A stretch of 64,000 bases of DNA from Kribbella caucasensis (lineage in GTDB: Bacteria > Actinomycetota > Actinomycetes > Propionibacteriales > Kribbellaceae): NCBI RefSeq assembly GCF_004361855.1, contig NZ_SNWQ01000032.1, forward strand, positions 16,267-80,266. Reading direction: 5' to 3'. The position numbers and the translations under genes were made by a program. Below the pieces are notes generated by a model. The model was not told the DNA's origin and made no database searches. It was given only the letters and a program-made list of their open reading frames with translations. Positions 25,145 to 32,251 of this stretch are shown one piece after another. How positions within the stretch are numbered: position 1 is the stretch's first letter; the number at the start of each line of letters is the position of its first letter.

Positions 25145-25391
25145 CCCTTATCGTCTCGAAGTTCGGGCCATTCGTTATCGGCCTGTGGTGATGCACGTGC
25201 ATTTGCAGTTGCGGGTGGCCCGTGAATTGGTTCGCTATTGCCTGCTGACCTGGGGTTTACCGTCTGTGAACGACAGGCCGCCTGCTGTTATCGGCGCCGA
25301 TCACAGGGTCTCGCAGTGTGACATGCGCCACGTCAGTTGCCGAGGGCATCCGCGCGGTGCTACCTGACGAAGGCTCCAACGGCTGCCGCGG
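25145..25391. other. Intergenic stretch with a 12-bp palindrome
   Basis: Between the whiB promoter and the end of the crcB operon there is no supported gene. A perfect palindrome ATGCACGTGCAT lies at 25191-25202; it could be a regulator site acting on whiB, about 70 bases upstream of its promoter. Nothing else stands out. Confidence 0.5.
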
Positions 25392-25766
25392 TCAGGCCCA
25401 CAGCGCCTCGGCCACCGTCAGGCCGACGAGGATCGCGCCGAGTCCGGCGACCACGCTGGCGACGACGTTGGCCGCGGCAAAGAACTTCGCGCCGCTCTCG
25501 GCCAGCCGCATCGTCTCGTACGAGAACGTCGAGTACGTCGTCAGCGCCCCACACAACCCTGTGCCGACCAGCAACTGCACCGAGTGCGAAGCCGCGCCGT
25601 AGCTGACCCCCCCCGCCAGTACGCCGAGGATCAGACAGCCGGCAACGTTGACCGCGAACGTCCCCCAGGGGAAGACGGTGTCGTGCCTTCGCTGCACCGC
25701 CCGGTCGGTCAGATGCCGCAGTGGGGCACCGACAGCCGCACCGGCGATCACCAGCAACCAGTTCAC
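25392..25766 (-). CDS. crcB: Fluoride channel subunit CrcB/Fluc
   Basis: Encodes 124 residues with four hydrophobic helices. The Fluc signature is clear: GAAVGAPLRHLTDRA near the N-terminus, TFAVNVAGCLILGVLAG in helix 2 (with the conserved Asn) and GTGLCGALTTYSTFSYE (the G-x-T-T-x-S-T-F motif) in helix 3. Fluc proteins export fluoride as dual-topology dimers or as pairs of different subunits. It is the last gene of a three-gene operon and overlaps the stop of the DUF190 gene by 4 bases. With a second crcB in the same operon, a heterodimeric channel is likely. Confidence 0.93.
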   Translation of the reverse strand: MNWLLVIAGAAVGAPLRHLTDRAVQRRHDTVFPWGTFAVNVAGCLILGVLAGGVSYGAASHSVQLLVGTGLCGALTTYSTFSYETMRLAESGAKFFAAANVVASVVAGLGAILVGLTVAEALWA

Positions 25767-26110
25767 TTCGCCTTCTCCCGGCCCGCGTACCGGATGACCT
25801 CGCAGTCGTCCAGGATCACCAGGCCCTCGGCAACCAGTTCGTCCAGTTGCGGCAGGAACGCGCGGATCTTGTCCTCACTGTCGACGATGACGATCGCCAC
25901 CGGCAGATCCTCGCTCAGCGACAACAGCCTCGTCGTGTGGATCAGCGACGAGGCGCCGAACCCCTCGATCCCGCGGAACACGCTCGCGCCGGCGAGCCCC
26001 GCTCGATGAGCCCGGTGCACGATCTCGGTGTACAGCGGCTTGTGATGCCACCCGTCGCTCTCGCCGATGAAGATCGTCACCCGCAGTGCGGTGCCTTGCA
26101 ATCGCGTCAT
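25763..26110 (-). CDS. DUF190 (PII-like) protein in the fluoride operon
   Basis: Encodes 115 residues starting MTRLQGTALRVTIFIGESD. The pattern L-R-V-T-I-F-x-G-E-S-D followed by PLYTEIVHRAHRAGLAGASVFRGIEGFG and a final VILDDCEVIRY is DUF190, a ferredoxin-like fold related to PII signalling proteins. It overlaps both neighbouring crcB genes by 4 bases, so the three are translated together. DUF190 genes are often found between crcB genes; a role in sensing or gating fluoride export is inferred. Frames extending further upstream are antisense-like, so the ATG at 26110 is chosen. Confidence 0.9.
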   Translation of the reverse strand: MTRLQGTALRVTIFIGESDGWHHKPLYTEIVHRAHRAGLAGASVFRGIEGFGASSLIHTTRLLSLSEDLPVAIVIVDSEDKIRAFLPQLDELVAEGLVILDDCEVIRYAGREKAK

Positions 26111-26583
26111 CTGGACCTCCTGGAGATCAATCGGCGGGTCGCGGCGGCCGAGCACCACACCGCGCCGAGGGCCGCGAGCAGTGTTCCGGCCAGGTACATC
26201 AGCGCGGTCCGGGCGTGGTCGGTGGCGACGAGGTGCTGGATGTCGGCCGCGTAGGTGGAGAACGTGGTGAACCCGCCGAGTACGCCGGTACCGAAGAAGG
26301 GGCGCACCAGCCGATGCGCGGCCCACAAGTCGGTGATGACGACCAGGAAAATGCCGATCACGGCGCAGCCGATCGCATTGACGATCAGTGTGGTCCACGG
26401 AAACTCCCCGGAGGGAGTCGGCCACAGGAGCGAGGCGCCGTACCGTGCGGCTGCCCCTAGCGCGCCGCCGACCGCGATGACGGCGATCACGGGTCCCTGG
26501 CGCCCATGCCGCTGAGCAGGTACGTGCAGGTCGATGTCCGGATCGGTCGGCTCACCCAACGCCGGGGAATGCTGGCCACTCAT
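26107..26583 (-). CDS. crcB: Fluoride channel subunit CrcB/Fluc, first gene of operon
   Basis: Encodes 158 residues. A hydrophilic N-terminal extension of about 28 residues (to GRQGP) precedes a normal four-helix Fluc body: GGALGAAARYGASLLW, WTTLIVNAIGCAVIGIFLVV and GTGVLGGFTTFSTYAADI with the conserved Phe/Thr motif. The extension is longer than in the second copy. It is preceded by AGTAGGAG, 10 bases from the ATG, and by a fluoride riboswitch. This gene and 25392-25766 probably supply the two halves of the channel. Confidence 0.93.
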   Translation of the reverse strand: MSGQHSPALGEPTDPDIDLHVPAQRHGRQGPVIAVIAVGGALGAAARYGASLLWPTPSGEFPWTTLIVNAIGCAVIGIFLVVITDLWAAHRLVRPFFGTGVLGGFTTFSTYAADIQHLVATDHARTALMYLAGTLLAALGAVWCSAAATRRLISRRSR

Positions 26584-26634
26584 GGACGTACTTCTCCTAC
26601 TCGCCGGGCACCCTGGTCGTTACGGGCGCGTGCT

Positions 26635-26704
26635 CTCGCAAGTAGGGACCGTTGGCGGCATCGATGCCGCGGTTCGGGTACGGCGGGCCCCACCGCCGCG
26701 CGAG
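26635..26704 (-). promoter_or_regulatory. Fluoride riboswitch (crcB motif)
   Basis: Read on the minus strand from 26704: CTCGC (P1), then GGCGGTGGGGCCCGCC (26697-26682; motif form GGnGATGGnnnnCGCC with one G for A), GAACC, a hairpin GCGGCATCGATGCCGC, the conserved end GGTCCCTACT, and GCGAG (26639-26635) closing P1. This is the order of the crcB/fluoride aptamer, and it lies directly upstream of a crcB operon. The conserved CCTACT (26646-26641) is exactly complementary to AGTAGG (26601-26596) in the crcB ribosome site, which suggests control of translation initiation. The family call is strong; the switching mechanism is inferred. Confidence 0.85.
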
Positions 26705-26766
26705 CGGCCTTCACGGGCCGCCGCCATCCACCAGACTACCGCCCGAGATGTGCGCAAGGCCTGGAG

Positions 26767-27312
26767 TCAGCCATCGGCGGGGTCGTAGCGGTAGTACTCG
26801 TGGGCTCCGTGCACGGTGTCCCGCTCACCGGTCAGGGCGCGGATCACCATCGCGTGGGTGACCGCGAGCACTGGACCGTTCGTCCTCGCCGTATGCCGGG
26901 CCAGCACAGCCCGGGCCCGTTCGCGGACCTGGGACAGCGGCTCCCACGGCCGCGGAATCCCGTCCGGCCATTCCCCGTCGAACTCCTCGAACTCCGCCTG
27001 TGCGGCCCGTACGTCGGCGGCGCCGCGCCACCAGCCACTGCTGTTCGGCAACCAGTCACGCAGGTCGTAGTCGACCCGGACGCCGAGAGCGAGCCGGTGA
27101 CCGATGATCGCGGCGCTGTGCATCGCCCGGGTGAACGGCGAGCTCACCAGGTACGTCGCGCCGATCCCGCTGAGCAGGTCCGCGAGCTCCTCGGCCTGCT
27201 TCATCCCGGCCGTGCTGAGCGGCGCCGTGTCGGCGGCCATCCCCGGCCACCCGCGGCTGTCCACCGGCTCGTAGTCCGGCTCGCCGTGCCGGACCAGATA
27301 GATCTGGATCAC
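26767..27312 (-). CDS. Histidine phosphatase (phosphoglycerate-mutase-like) family protein
   Basis: Encodes 181 residues from a GTG. The catalytic motif YLVRHGEPDY near residue 5, LSTAGMKQAEELADLL, YLVSSPFTRAMHSA (the second arginine) and AVTHAMVIRALTG (the second histidine) are all present, so it should be an active phosphatase of the histidine acid phosphatase superfamily. The substrate is not evident. Nine bases upstream ends a small gene of unknown function (27322-27576), which is probably cotranscribed. Confidence 0.9.
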   Translation of the reverse strand: MIQIYLVRHGEPDYEPVDSRGWPGMAADTAPLSTAGMKQAEELADLLSGIGATYLVSSPFTRAMHSAAIIGHRLALGVRVDYDLRDWLPNSSGWWRGAADVRAAQAEFEEFDGEWPDGIPRPWEPLSQVRERARAVLARHTARTNGPVLAVTHAMVIRALTGERDTVHGAHEYYRYDPADG

Positions 27313-27321
27313 GGGCCTGTT

Positions 27322-27576
27322 CTACCGGAGATGCCGCGCACCGGCCCAGCCCCTGGAAAGCTCGTACTCCAGCCAGCGGACCTCTGTCGCCCCCTGGTGC
27401 CCGTGCACGGCCAGCACGGACTCCAGGTCCGGCCAGACCGCCGTGGCCGGATTGCTGCCCCGCCACCGCAACGCCACGGACCCGTCGGTGAACACACACC
27501 CTTCGGCGACCACGCCCGTCCCGGAGACCCCGCTCAGATCCTGATAGCGGACCAGCTCGAACGTCCGCGGCCTCAC
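27322..27576 (-). CDS. Small protein of unknown function, paralogue of 41326-41649
   Basis: Encodes 84 residues from GTG 27576; the GTG one codon upstream is also possible. The first 70 residues (TFELVRYQDLSGVSGTGVVA, then EGCVFTDGSVALRWRGSNP and TAVWPDLESVLAVHGHQGAT) are closely similar to the N-terminal part of the protein at 41326-41649. The conserved core suggests a small beta domain. There is no signal peptide, membrane segment or catalytic motif that I recognise. It precedes the histidine phosphatase by 9 bases on the same strand. The two copies differ completely after the shared core. Confidence 0.8.
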   Translation of the reverse strand: MRPRTFELVRYQDLSGVSGTGVVAEGCVFTDGSVALRWRGSNPATAVWPDLESVLAVHGHQGATEVRWLEYELSRGWAGARHLR

Positions 27577-27713
27577 CACCGTGCTCGACCCCTTAGCCCT
27601 CGACGCCTGTTGCGACCCTCAACGACCCACCCGCCACCCTGGTTACAACTGGTATCAGGCAGCTACAACCCGGTACGCCACTCGCCGCGCCGCCCGGCGG
27701 GACCGTGAACACC

Positions 27714-27759
27714 ATCTGGGGACCTTGAACAAGAAATAACCAGTTCAAGGTCCCCAGAT
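27714..27759 (-). terminator. 17-bp perfect hairpin after the GNAT gene
   Basis: ATCTGGGGACCTTGAAC (27714-27730) and its exact reverse complement (27743-27759) enclose a 12-base loop. It lies 17 bases beyond the GNAT stop on the minus strand and 137 bases before the next gene. There is no T-run; the long stem suggests a structural terminator. Confidence 0.65.
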
Positions 27760-27776
27760 CCTGTCCGAACCTCCGG

Positions 27777-28298
27777 TCATCGCCCGAGCGACGCGACTTC
27801 GCGGCGCATGCAGACTCGGTCGGCGGGGTCGAGGCCCAGCGCTGCCTCGGCTGCGAGCACGCCTCGAAGGCCAGGCGTCAGCTCCTCGTCGGCCAGTTCG
27901 CGGAAGCCCAGGCGGGCGTAGTACGGGGCATTCCAAGGCACGGTGCGGAAGGTGCTGAGGGTCAGTCCGGGCAGGTCCCGCGCGGCCGCCCAGCCGTCGA
28001 CGTGGTCGATCAGCGCGCGGCCCAGGCCCTTCCGCGCGTGGGCGGGATGGACGCTCACCTGCTCGATGTGCGCGGCGCCGTCGATCAGCTCCACCAGCAC
28101 GAAGCCGATCGGGCGATCCTCAGCGTCCACCGACACCCAGGCCCGGCCATCTTGCTGGAAGTGCTCCAGCACCTGCAGGGCCGGCGGCGGATGCTCGGCG
28201 ACGGTGGTCATACCGATCTCGCGGAAGAGCTCGCCGGCGGCGAGTTCGATGGACTGCAGGGTGGCCAGGTCGTCGCGCCTGGCTGGACGTTCGGTCAC
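27777..28298 (-). CDS. GNAT-family N-acetyltransferase
   Basis: Encodes 173 residues from GTG 28298 (MTERPARRDDLATLQ); a TTG at 28310 would add four residues. The acetyl-CoA-binding motif is AHIEQVSVHPAHARKGLGRALIDHV (R/Q-x-x-G-x-G/A form KGLGRA), preceded by PIGFVLVELIDG and followed by LTLSTFRTVPWNAPYYARLGFRELADEE, typical of GNAT motif B. The acceptor is unknown; small-molecule or antibiotic-type acetylation is possible. It is divergent from the aromatic leader peptide and DAHP synthase, with 63 bases between starts. Confidence 0.9.
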   Translation of the reverse strand: MTERPARRDDLATLQSIELAAGELFREIGMTTVAEHPPPALQVLEHFQQDGRAWVSVDAEDRPIGFVLVELIDGAAHIEQVSVHPAHARKGLGRALIDHVDGWAAARDLPGLTLSTFRTVPWNAPYYARLGFRELADEELTPGLRGVLAAEAALGLDPADRVCMRREVASLGR

Positions 28299-28361
28299 GG
28301 AGTGAGACAACCACGGGTGGAACGGGCCGTGCCACGGGATTGTGCTGGTACGCTCGGTCCC

Positions 28362-28430
28362 GTGAAGCGTTGGTATTGGCGATTTTTTGAGCAGCCGGCT
28401 TTGGTGCCGGGTCGCTCAGCCGATCGCTGA
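28362..28430 (+). CDS. Aromatic leader peptide before DAHP synthase
   Basis: A 22-residue frame starts at GTG 28362 and begins MKRWYWRFFEQP, with two Trp, one Tyr and two Phe in six residues. It ends with TGA at 28428. It is followed by a terminator hairpin at 28458-28485 and then by DAHP synthase, the first enzyme of aromatic amino acid synthesis. This is the classic layout for ribosome-mediated attenuation by Trp, Tyr and Phe supply. A possible -10 element TACGCT at 28349-28354 would put the transcript start at the GTG, making the leader mRNA leaderless. Confidence 0.88.
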   Translation: MKRWYWRFFEQPALVPGRSADR

Positions 28431-28455
28431 CGCCCACCAAGAACCAGAGCCGGCT
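28393..28455 (+). other. Alternative pairing segments of the attenuator
   Basis: AGCCGGCT (28393-28400) plus TTGGTG (28401-28406), inside the leader frame, can pair with CACCAA (28435-28440) and a second AGCCGGCT (28448-28455) just before the terminator. The pairing would change as ribosomes stall on the aromatic codons. Which fold favours readthrough cannot be settled by eye. Confidence 0.5.
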
Positions 28456-28457
28456 CG

Positions 28458-28485
28458 AAGGCAAGGACAACCGTCCTTGCCTTTT
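28458..28485 (+). terminator. Attenuator terminator
   Basis: AAGGCAAGGAC (28458-28468) and GTCCTTGCCTT (28473-28483) form a perfect 11-bp stem with an AACC loop, followed by more T residues (28484-28485) and GT. This is an unusually clear Rho-independent terminator for this genome, placed between leader peptide and DAHP synthase. Confidence 0.9.
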
Positions 28486-28540
28486 GTCATGTCAGCCGGC
28501 GCTGTCCTCGGGTTCTGTGCCGGCGGAAAGGTCCCGAAGG

Positions 28541-29629
28541 ATGAACACCCTGCCGAAAGAGATCTCCCATACCGCGGTCGTCGACCGGCGGATCGAGAAG
28601 ACCGTCCCGCTGATCACCCCGCAGGCGCTGCACGACGAACTGCCGCTGAGCGACCAGCTCGCCGAGGCAGTCGTCGCCGGCCGTGACGCGGTGACCGATG
28701 TGCTGACCGGCAAGGACGATCGCTTGCTCGTCGTGGTCGGCCCCTGCTCGGTGCACGACGCCCAGGCGGCTCTCGAGTACGCCGAACGCCTGCGACCGGT
28801 CGCCGAGCGTCTCTCCGACGGCCTGCTCGTGGTGATGCGCGTGTACTTCGAGAAGCCGCGGTCCACACTCGGCTGGAAGGGCCTGATCAACGACCCGGGC
28901 CTGGACGGTTCGGGTGACGTGAACACCGGTCTGCGAACCGCCCGCGCCCTGCTGCTCGACGTACTGGCGAAGGGGTTGCCGGTCGGTTGCGAGTTCCTCG
29001 ACCCGATCATTCCGCAGTACATCTCCGACAGCGTCGCGTGGGGCGCGATCGGCGCGCGGACCGTGGAGAGCCAGGTGCACCGGCAGTTGTCGTCCGGTCT
29101 GTCGATGCCGATCGGGATGAAGAACCGGCCGGACGGCAGCATCGGTACGGCGGTCGACGCGATCAAGGCCGCATCCGTACCACACGTGTTCACCGGTATC
29201 GCCCATGACGGCGCCCCCGCGATCCTGCACACCCGCGGCAACCCCGACTGCCACCTCGTACTCCGCGGCTCGGACGCCGGGCCGAACTACGACACCGAGT
29301 CCGTCGCGGGCGCCCAGGAACTCCTCCGCAAGGCGGACCTGCCGGAGCGCGTGGTCATCGACGCCAGCCACGGGAACTCGCGCAAGGACCACCGGCGCCA
29401 GCCGCAGGTCGCCGCGGAGATCGGCGGTCAGGTGGCCGCCGGCAACCCCGCGATCGTCGGCGTGATGCTGGAGTCGTTCCTGGTCGAGGGCCGGCAGGAG
29501 CTGGACCCGACCCGCGAGCTCACCTACGGCCAGTCGATCACCGACGCGTGTATGGGTTGGGAGACCACCGAAGCCGTGCTCGAGGGACTGCGCGACGCGG
29601 CGCTGGCGAGGCGTCGTACGAGCGCGTGA
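28541..29629 (+). CDS. 3-deoxy-7-phosphoheptulonate (DAHP) synthase, type I
   Basis: Condenses phosphoenolpyruvate and erythrose 4-phosphate, the entry step of the shikimate pathway. The 362-residue product has the type I (AroF/G/H) motifs: LLVVVGPCSVHDAQAALEYA (metal Cys in GPCS), VVMRVYFEKPRSTLGWKGLI, GCEFLDPIIPQYISD, ARTVESQVHRQLSSGLSMPI, GMKNRPDGS and VIDASHGNSRKDHRRQ (metal His). The ATG at 28541 is chosen; GGAAAGG lies about 10 bases upstream. Control is most likely by the attenuator ahead of it; feedback residues cannot be assigned with certainty. Confidence 0.95.
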   Translation: MNTLPKEISHTAVVDRRIEKTVPLITPQALHDELPLSDQLAEAVVAGRDAVTDVLTGKDDRLLVVVGPCSVHDAQAALEYAERLRPVAERLSDGLLVVMRVYFEKPRSTLGWKGLINDPGLDGSGDVNTGLRTARALLLDVLAKGLPVGCEFLDPIIPQYISDSVAWGAIGARTVESQVHRQLSSGLSMPIGMKNRPDGSIGTAVDAIKAASVPHVFTGIAHDGAPAILHTRGNPDCHLVLRGSDAGPNYDTESVAGAQELLRKADLPERVVIDASHGNSRKDHRRQPQVAAEIGGQVAAGNPAIVGVMLESFLVEGRQELDPTRELTYGQSITDACMGWETTEAVLEGLRDAALARRRTSA

Positions 29630-29694
29630 ACATCTGACGAACCAACGCTGCCAGGGATCCCGCCGACCGGCCTGGCTGAATTAGCGTCCGTCGC

Positions 29695-31770
29695 ATGACT
29701 GAGATCTCCCGCCGTCTTGTTCTTGGTTCAGCGGCCGGTGGGGCAGCGCTTTCGCTGCTCCCACCGTCGCTGCACACCGCGATGGCGCAGCCGATGAGGA
29801 AGGGTGGCCTGCGGGCCGTCGAGCACGTGATCGTGCTCATGCAGGAAAACCGGTCCTTCGACCACTACTACGGCGCGCTGCGCGGCGTCCGCGGGTACGG
29901 CGACCGCCAGCCGCTCCGCCTCCGTAACGGCAAGCCGGTCTTCCACCAGCCGGTCACCGGCGGCGGCGAGGTGCTGCCGTTCTCGATCCGCGAGGCGGCC
30001 GCGGCGGAGGGCCGGAACGCCGACGACATCCAGTACCTCGGCGCGCTGCCGCACGGTTTCTCCGACGCGACGCAGGCCTGGGGCAACGGCTGGAACGACG
30101 ACTGGGTGGCGGCCAAGGGCGCGGCCAGCATGACGCACTACGAGCGCCGCGACATCCCGCTGCAGTACGAGCTGGCCGAGACGTTCACGATCTGCGACGC
30201 CTACCACTGTTCGGTGAACGGCTCCACCAACCCGAACCGCAACTACCTCTGGTCCGGTACGACGCTCTACGAGCCGGGGTCGACCGCTCGCGCCGTGACG
30301 AATGCGGCGTACTCGTACGACCACAAGGGGTACGACTGGACGGCGTACCCGGAACGGCTGGAGCAGGCCGGGGTGTCCTGGCAGATCTACCAGGAGTGGG
30401 ACAACTTCACCGACAACGCGGTCGAGTACTTCAAGACGTTCAAGGAACTCGGCCACCGGATCCTGGCGAAGGTGCCGGGCGGCTACCGGACCACCGAGGA
30501 GTTCTACGACAAGCTGTTCGCGAAGACGCCGGAGGAGCGGGCGCTCGCGCTGAAGCAACTGGACGAGGCCGTCGCGGGGTTGCCCGAGGCCGATCGTCGG
30601 TTGTTCTTCAAGGCGATGTACCGGTCCGAGCCGGAGTCGCTGGTGCCGCGGTTGCGGGACGACATCAAGGCCGGGAAGTTGCCGCAGGTGAGCTGGCTGG
30701 TCCCGTCCGCGGTCGACTCTGAGCACCCCGGCTCGTCCACGCCGGTCGGCAGCGCCAACCTGATCTACGACCTGCTCGACGCGATCGCCGAGGACCCGGA
30801 AACCTGGTCGAAGACGGTGCTGTTCATCAACTTCGACGAGAACGACGGCTACTTCGACCACGTCCCGCCGCCCGTCGCACCGCGCCCTTCGTCGGGCAAT
30901 GACGACGACTGGTACAACGGCCGGCCGATCGGTCTCGGCCCGCGGGTGCCGATGACTGTGGTGTCGCCGTGGAGCGTTGGTGGGCATGTGAATTCGCAGG
31001 TGTTCGACCACACGTCTGTGATCCAGTTCCTGGAGCAATGGACCGGTGTCCGCGAGCCACAGATCAGTTCGTGGCGGCGTACCGCTTGCGGCGACCTGAC
31101 CTCGGCGTTCGACTTCGGCACGGGATACCGCCAGCCGTCGGTGGACAAGCCCGGCCCGGTCCCGGCCCCGATCTCGCGCTGGAAGCCGACTCCGCCGGTG
31201 TCACAAGCTCTTCCGCTGCAGGAACCCGGCAGCCGTCCGGCCCGCGCATTGCCTTACCAGCCGGCCGTCTCCGGATTCGTTGCCGATGGCAAACTTCAAC
31301 TTCGGTTGAGCAACGACGGTTCGTCGGCGGCGCATTTCGCGATCTACCCGTACGGCGGTGAGCTCGCGGCACCCGAACACCTCGACGTGGCCGACGAGGA
31401 TTTAGTTTCTCTTGCGATCAGCGGTCCGTACGAGGTCGCCGTACAAGGCCCCAACCGCTTCTGGGCCGAGCTGGCCGGATCCGCCGACGGCGTCGCGGCC
31501 GGGCTGGACGTTCGTATCCGGATCAGCCGCGGATCGCTGAGCCTGGAACTGGCGAACCACAGCAGCAAACCACTCACCGTCAAACTGAAATCCCTCGGCT
31601 ACGGCACCCGCACCATCAAGCAAGACCTCCGGGGCAAACAAACCCGATCCCTCACCTGGCCCACCGACCGCGGCTGGTACGACGTAGAAATCACCACCCC
31701 CGACGACCCCACCTACCGCCGCCGCCTAACCGGCCACCTGGAATCCGGCCGCCCCACCATCACCGGCTGA
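29695..31770 (+). CDS. Exported phosphocholine-type phospholipase C
   Basis: Encodes 691 residues. The N-terminus SRRLVLGSAAGGAALSLLPP is a twin-arginine (Tat) signal, as usual for this family. The catalytic phosphoesterase domain holds VIVLMQENRSFDHYYG (metal residues), CDAYHCSVNGSTNPNRNYLWSG, FDENDGYFDHVPPP and FDHTSVIQFLEQWTG. The last 220 residues form two DUF756-like beta domains common to bacterial PLCs. It probably cleaves phosphatidylcholine or related lipids outside the cell, releasing phosphate-containing head groups. It starts 65 bases after DAHP synthase, with no obvious functional link. Confidence 0.93.
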   Translation: MTEISRRLVLGSAAGGAALSLLPPSLHTAMAQPMRKGGLRAVEHVIVLMQENRSFDHYYGALRGVRGYGDRQPLRLRNGKPVFHQPVTGGGEVLPFSIREAAAAEGRNADDIQYLGALPHGFSDATQAWGNGWNDDWVAAKGAASMTHYERRDIPLQYELAETFTICDAYHCSVNGSTNPNRNYLWSGTTLYEPGSTARAVTNAAYSYDHKGYDWTAYPERLEQAGVSWQIYQEWDNFTDNAVEYFKTFKELGHRILAKVPGGYRTTEEFYDKLFAKTPEERALALKQLDEAVAGLPEADRRLFFKAMYRSEPESLVPRLRDDIKAGKLPQVSWLVPSAVDSEHPGSSTPVGSANLIYDLLDAIAEDPETWSKTVLFINFDENDGYFDHVPPPVAPRPSSGNDDDWYNGRPIGLGPRVPMTVVSPWSVGGHVNSQVFDHTSVIQFLEQWTGVREPQISSWRRTACGDLTSAFDFGTGYRQPSVDKPGPVPAPISRWKPTPPVSQALPLQEPGSRPARALPYQPAVSGFVADGKLQLRLSNDGSSAAHFAIYPYGGELAAPEHLDVADEDLVSLAISGPYEVAVQGPNRFWAELAGSADGVAAGLDVRIRISRGSLSLELANHSSKPLTVKLKSLGYGTRTIKQDLRGKQTRSLTWPTDRGWYDVEITTPDDPTYRRRLTGHLESGRPTITG

Positions 31771-31793
31771 CCCCGGCACGTCGCCCGCTGAAA

Positions 31794-31829
31794 GTCGCGG
31801 GCACCTCGCAACCGCGACGTGCCCGCGAC
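31794..31829 (+). terminator. Hairpin after phospholipase C
   Basis: GTCGCGGGCAC (31794-31804) and GTGCCCGCGAC (31819-31829) form a perfect 11-bp stem with a 14-base loop, 24 bases after the stop and before a convergent gene. Confidence 0.65.
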
Positions 31830-31892
31830 CCGGGCTCGGGTTGTCCCCCCGGACAGGCCAGATGGTCGTTGAGATGTCGTGTTGTGCCGTAG

Positions 31893-32174
31893 TCAGGTCG
31901 GGTCTACTTCCCACCAAGGCTCGGTGACTACAACCTGATAATCGGGCTTGAGGGCGTCCCTGGTTCGACGGAGGAGGTTCCTTCCCTCGTTCAGCCAGCG
32001 CGCATCACCGAGGCCCCCGAGCGGAATCTTGTGCTCGGCGTACCGACTGTTCCAGGCTTCCAGTTGTTCGATCAGGTCGGCGCTGAGATCCAGGGAACGC
32101 AGGTCGACAGGTTTGCCGTCGTCAGTCCACAACGGCCCAGGACCGTAGTCCGGCCAGAACTCCAGCACCGTCAC
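31893..32174 (-). CDS. Small protein of unknown function
   Basis: Encodes 93 residues from a GTG. The sequence is acidic and tryptophan-rich (LEFWPDYGPGPLWTDDGKPVDL; LIEQLEAWNSRYAEHKIPLG; VVVTEPWWEVD), with an amphipathic central helix, and reads as a compact cytoplasmic protein. I do not recognise the family. It is divergent from 32252-32791 and converges on phospholipase C. No partner gene is apparent. Confidence 0.65.
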   Translation of the reverse strand: MTVLEFWPDYGPGPLWTDDGKPVDLRSLDLSADLIEQLEAWNSRYAEHKIPLGGLGDARWLNEGRNLLRRTRDALKPDYQVVVTEPWWEVDPT

Positions 32175-32251
32175 CGCCAGAGTGTCTCGTACCCCAGCCA
32201 GTGACGCGAGGATGTCTGTCGCGGTGAGAGCGCTCGGACGGTCGCGGTGTC

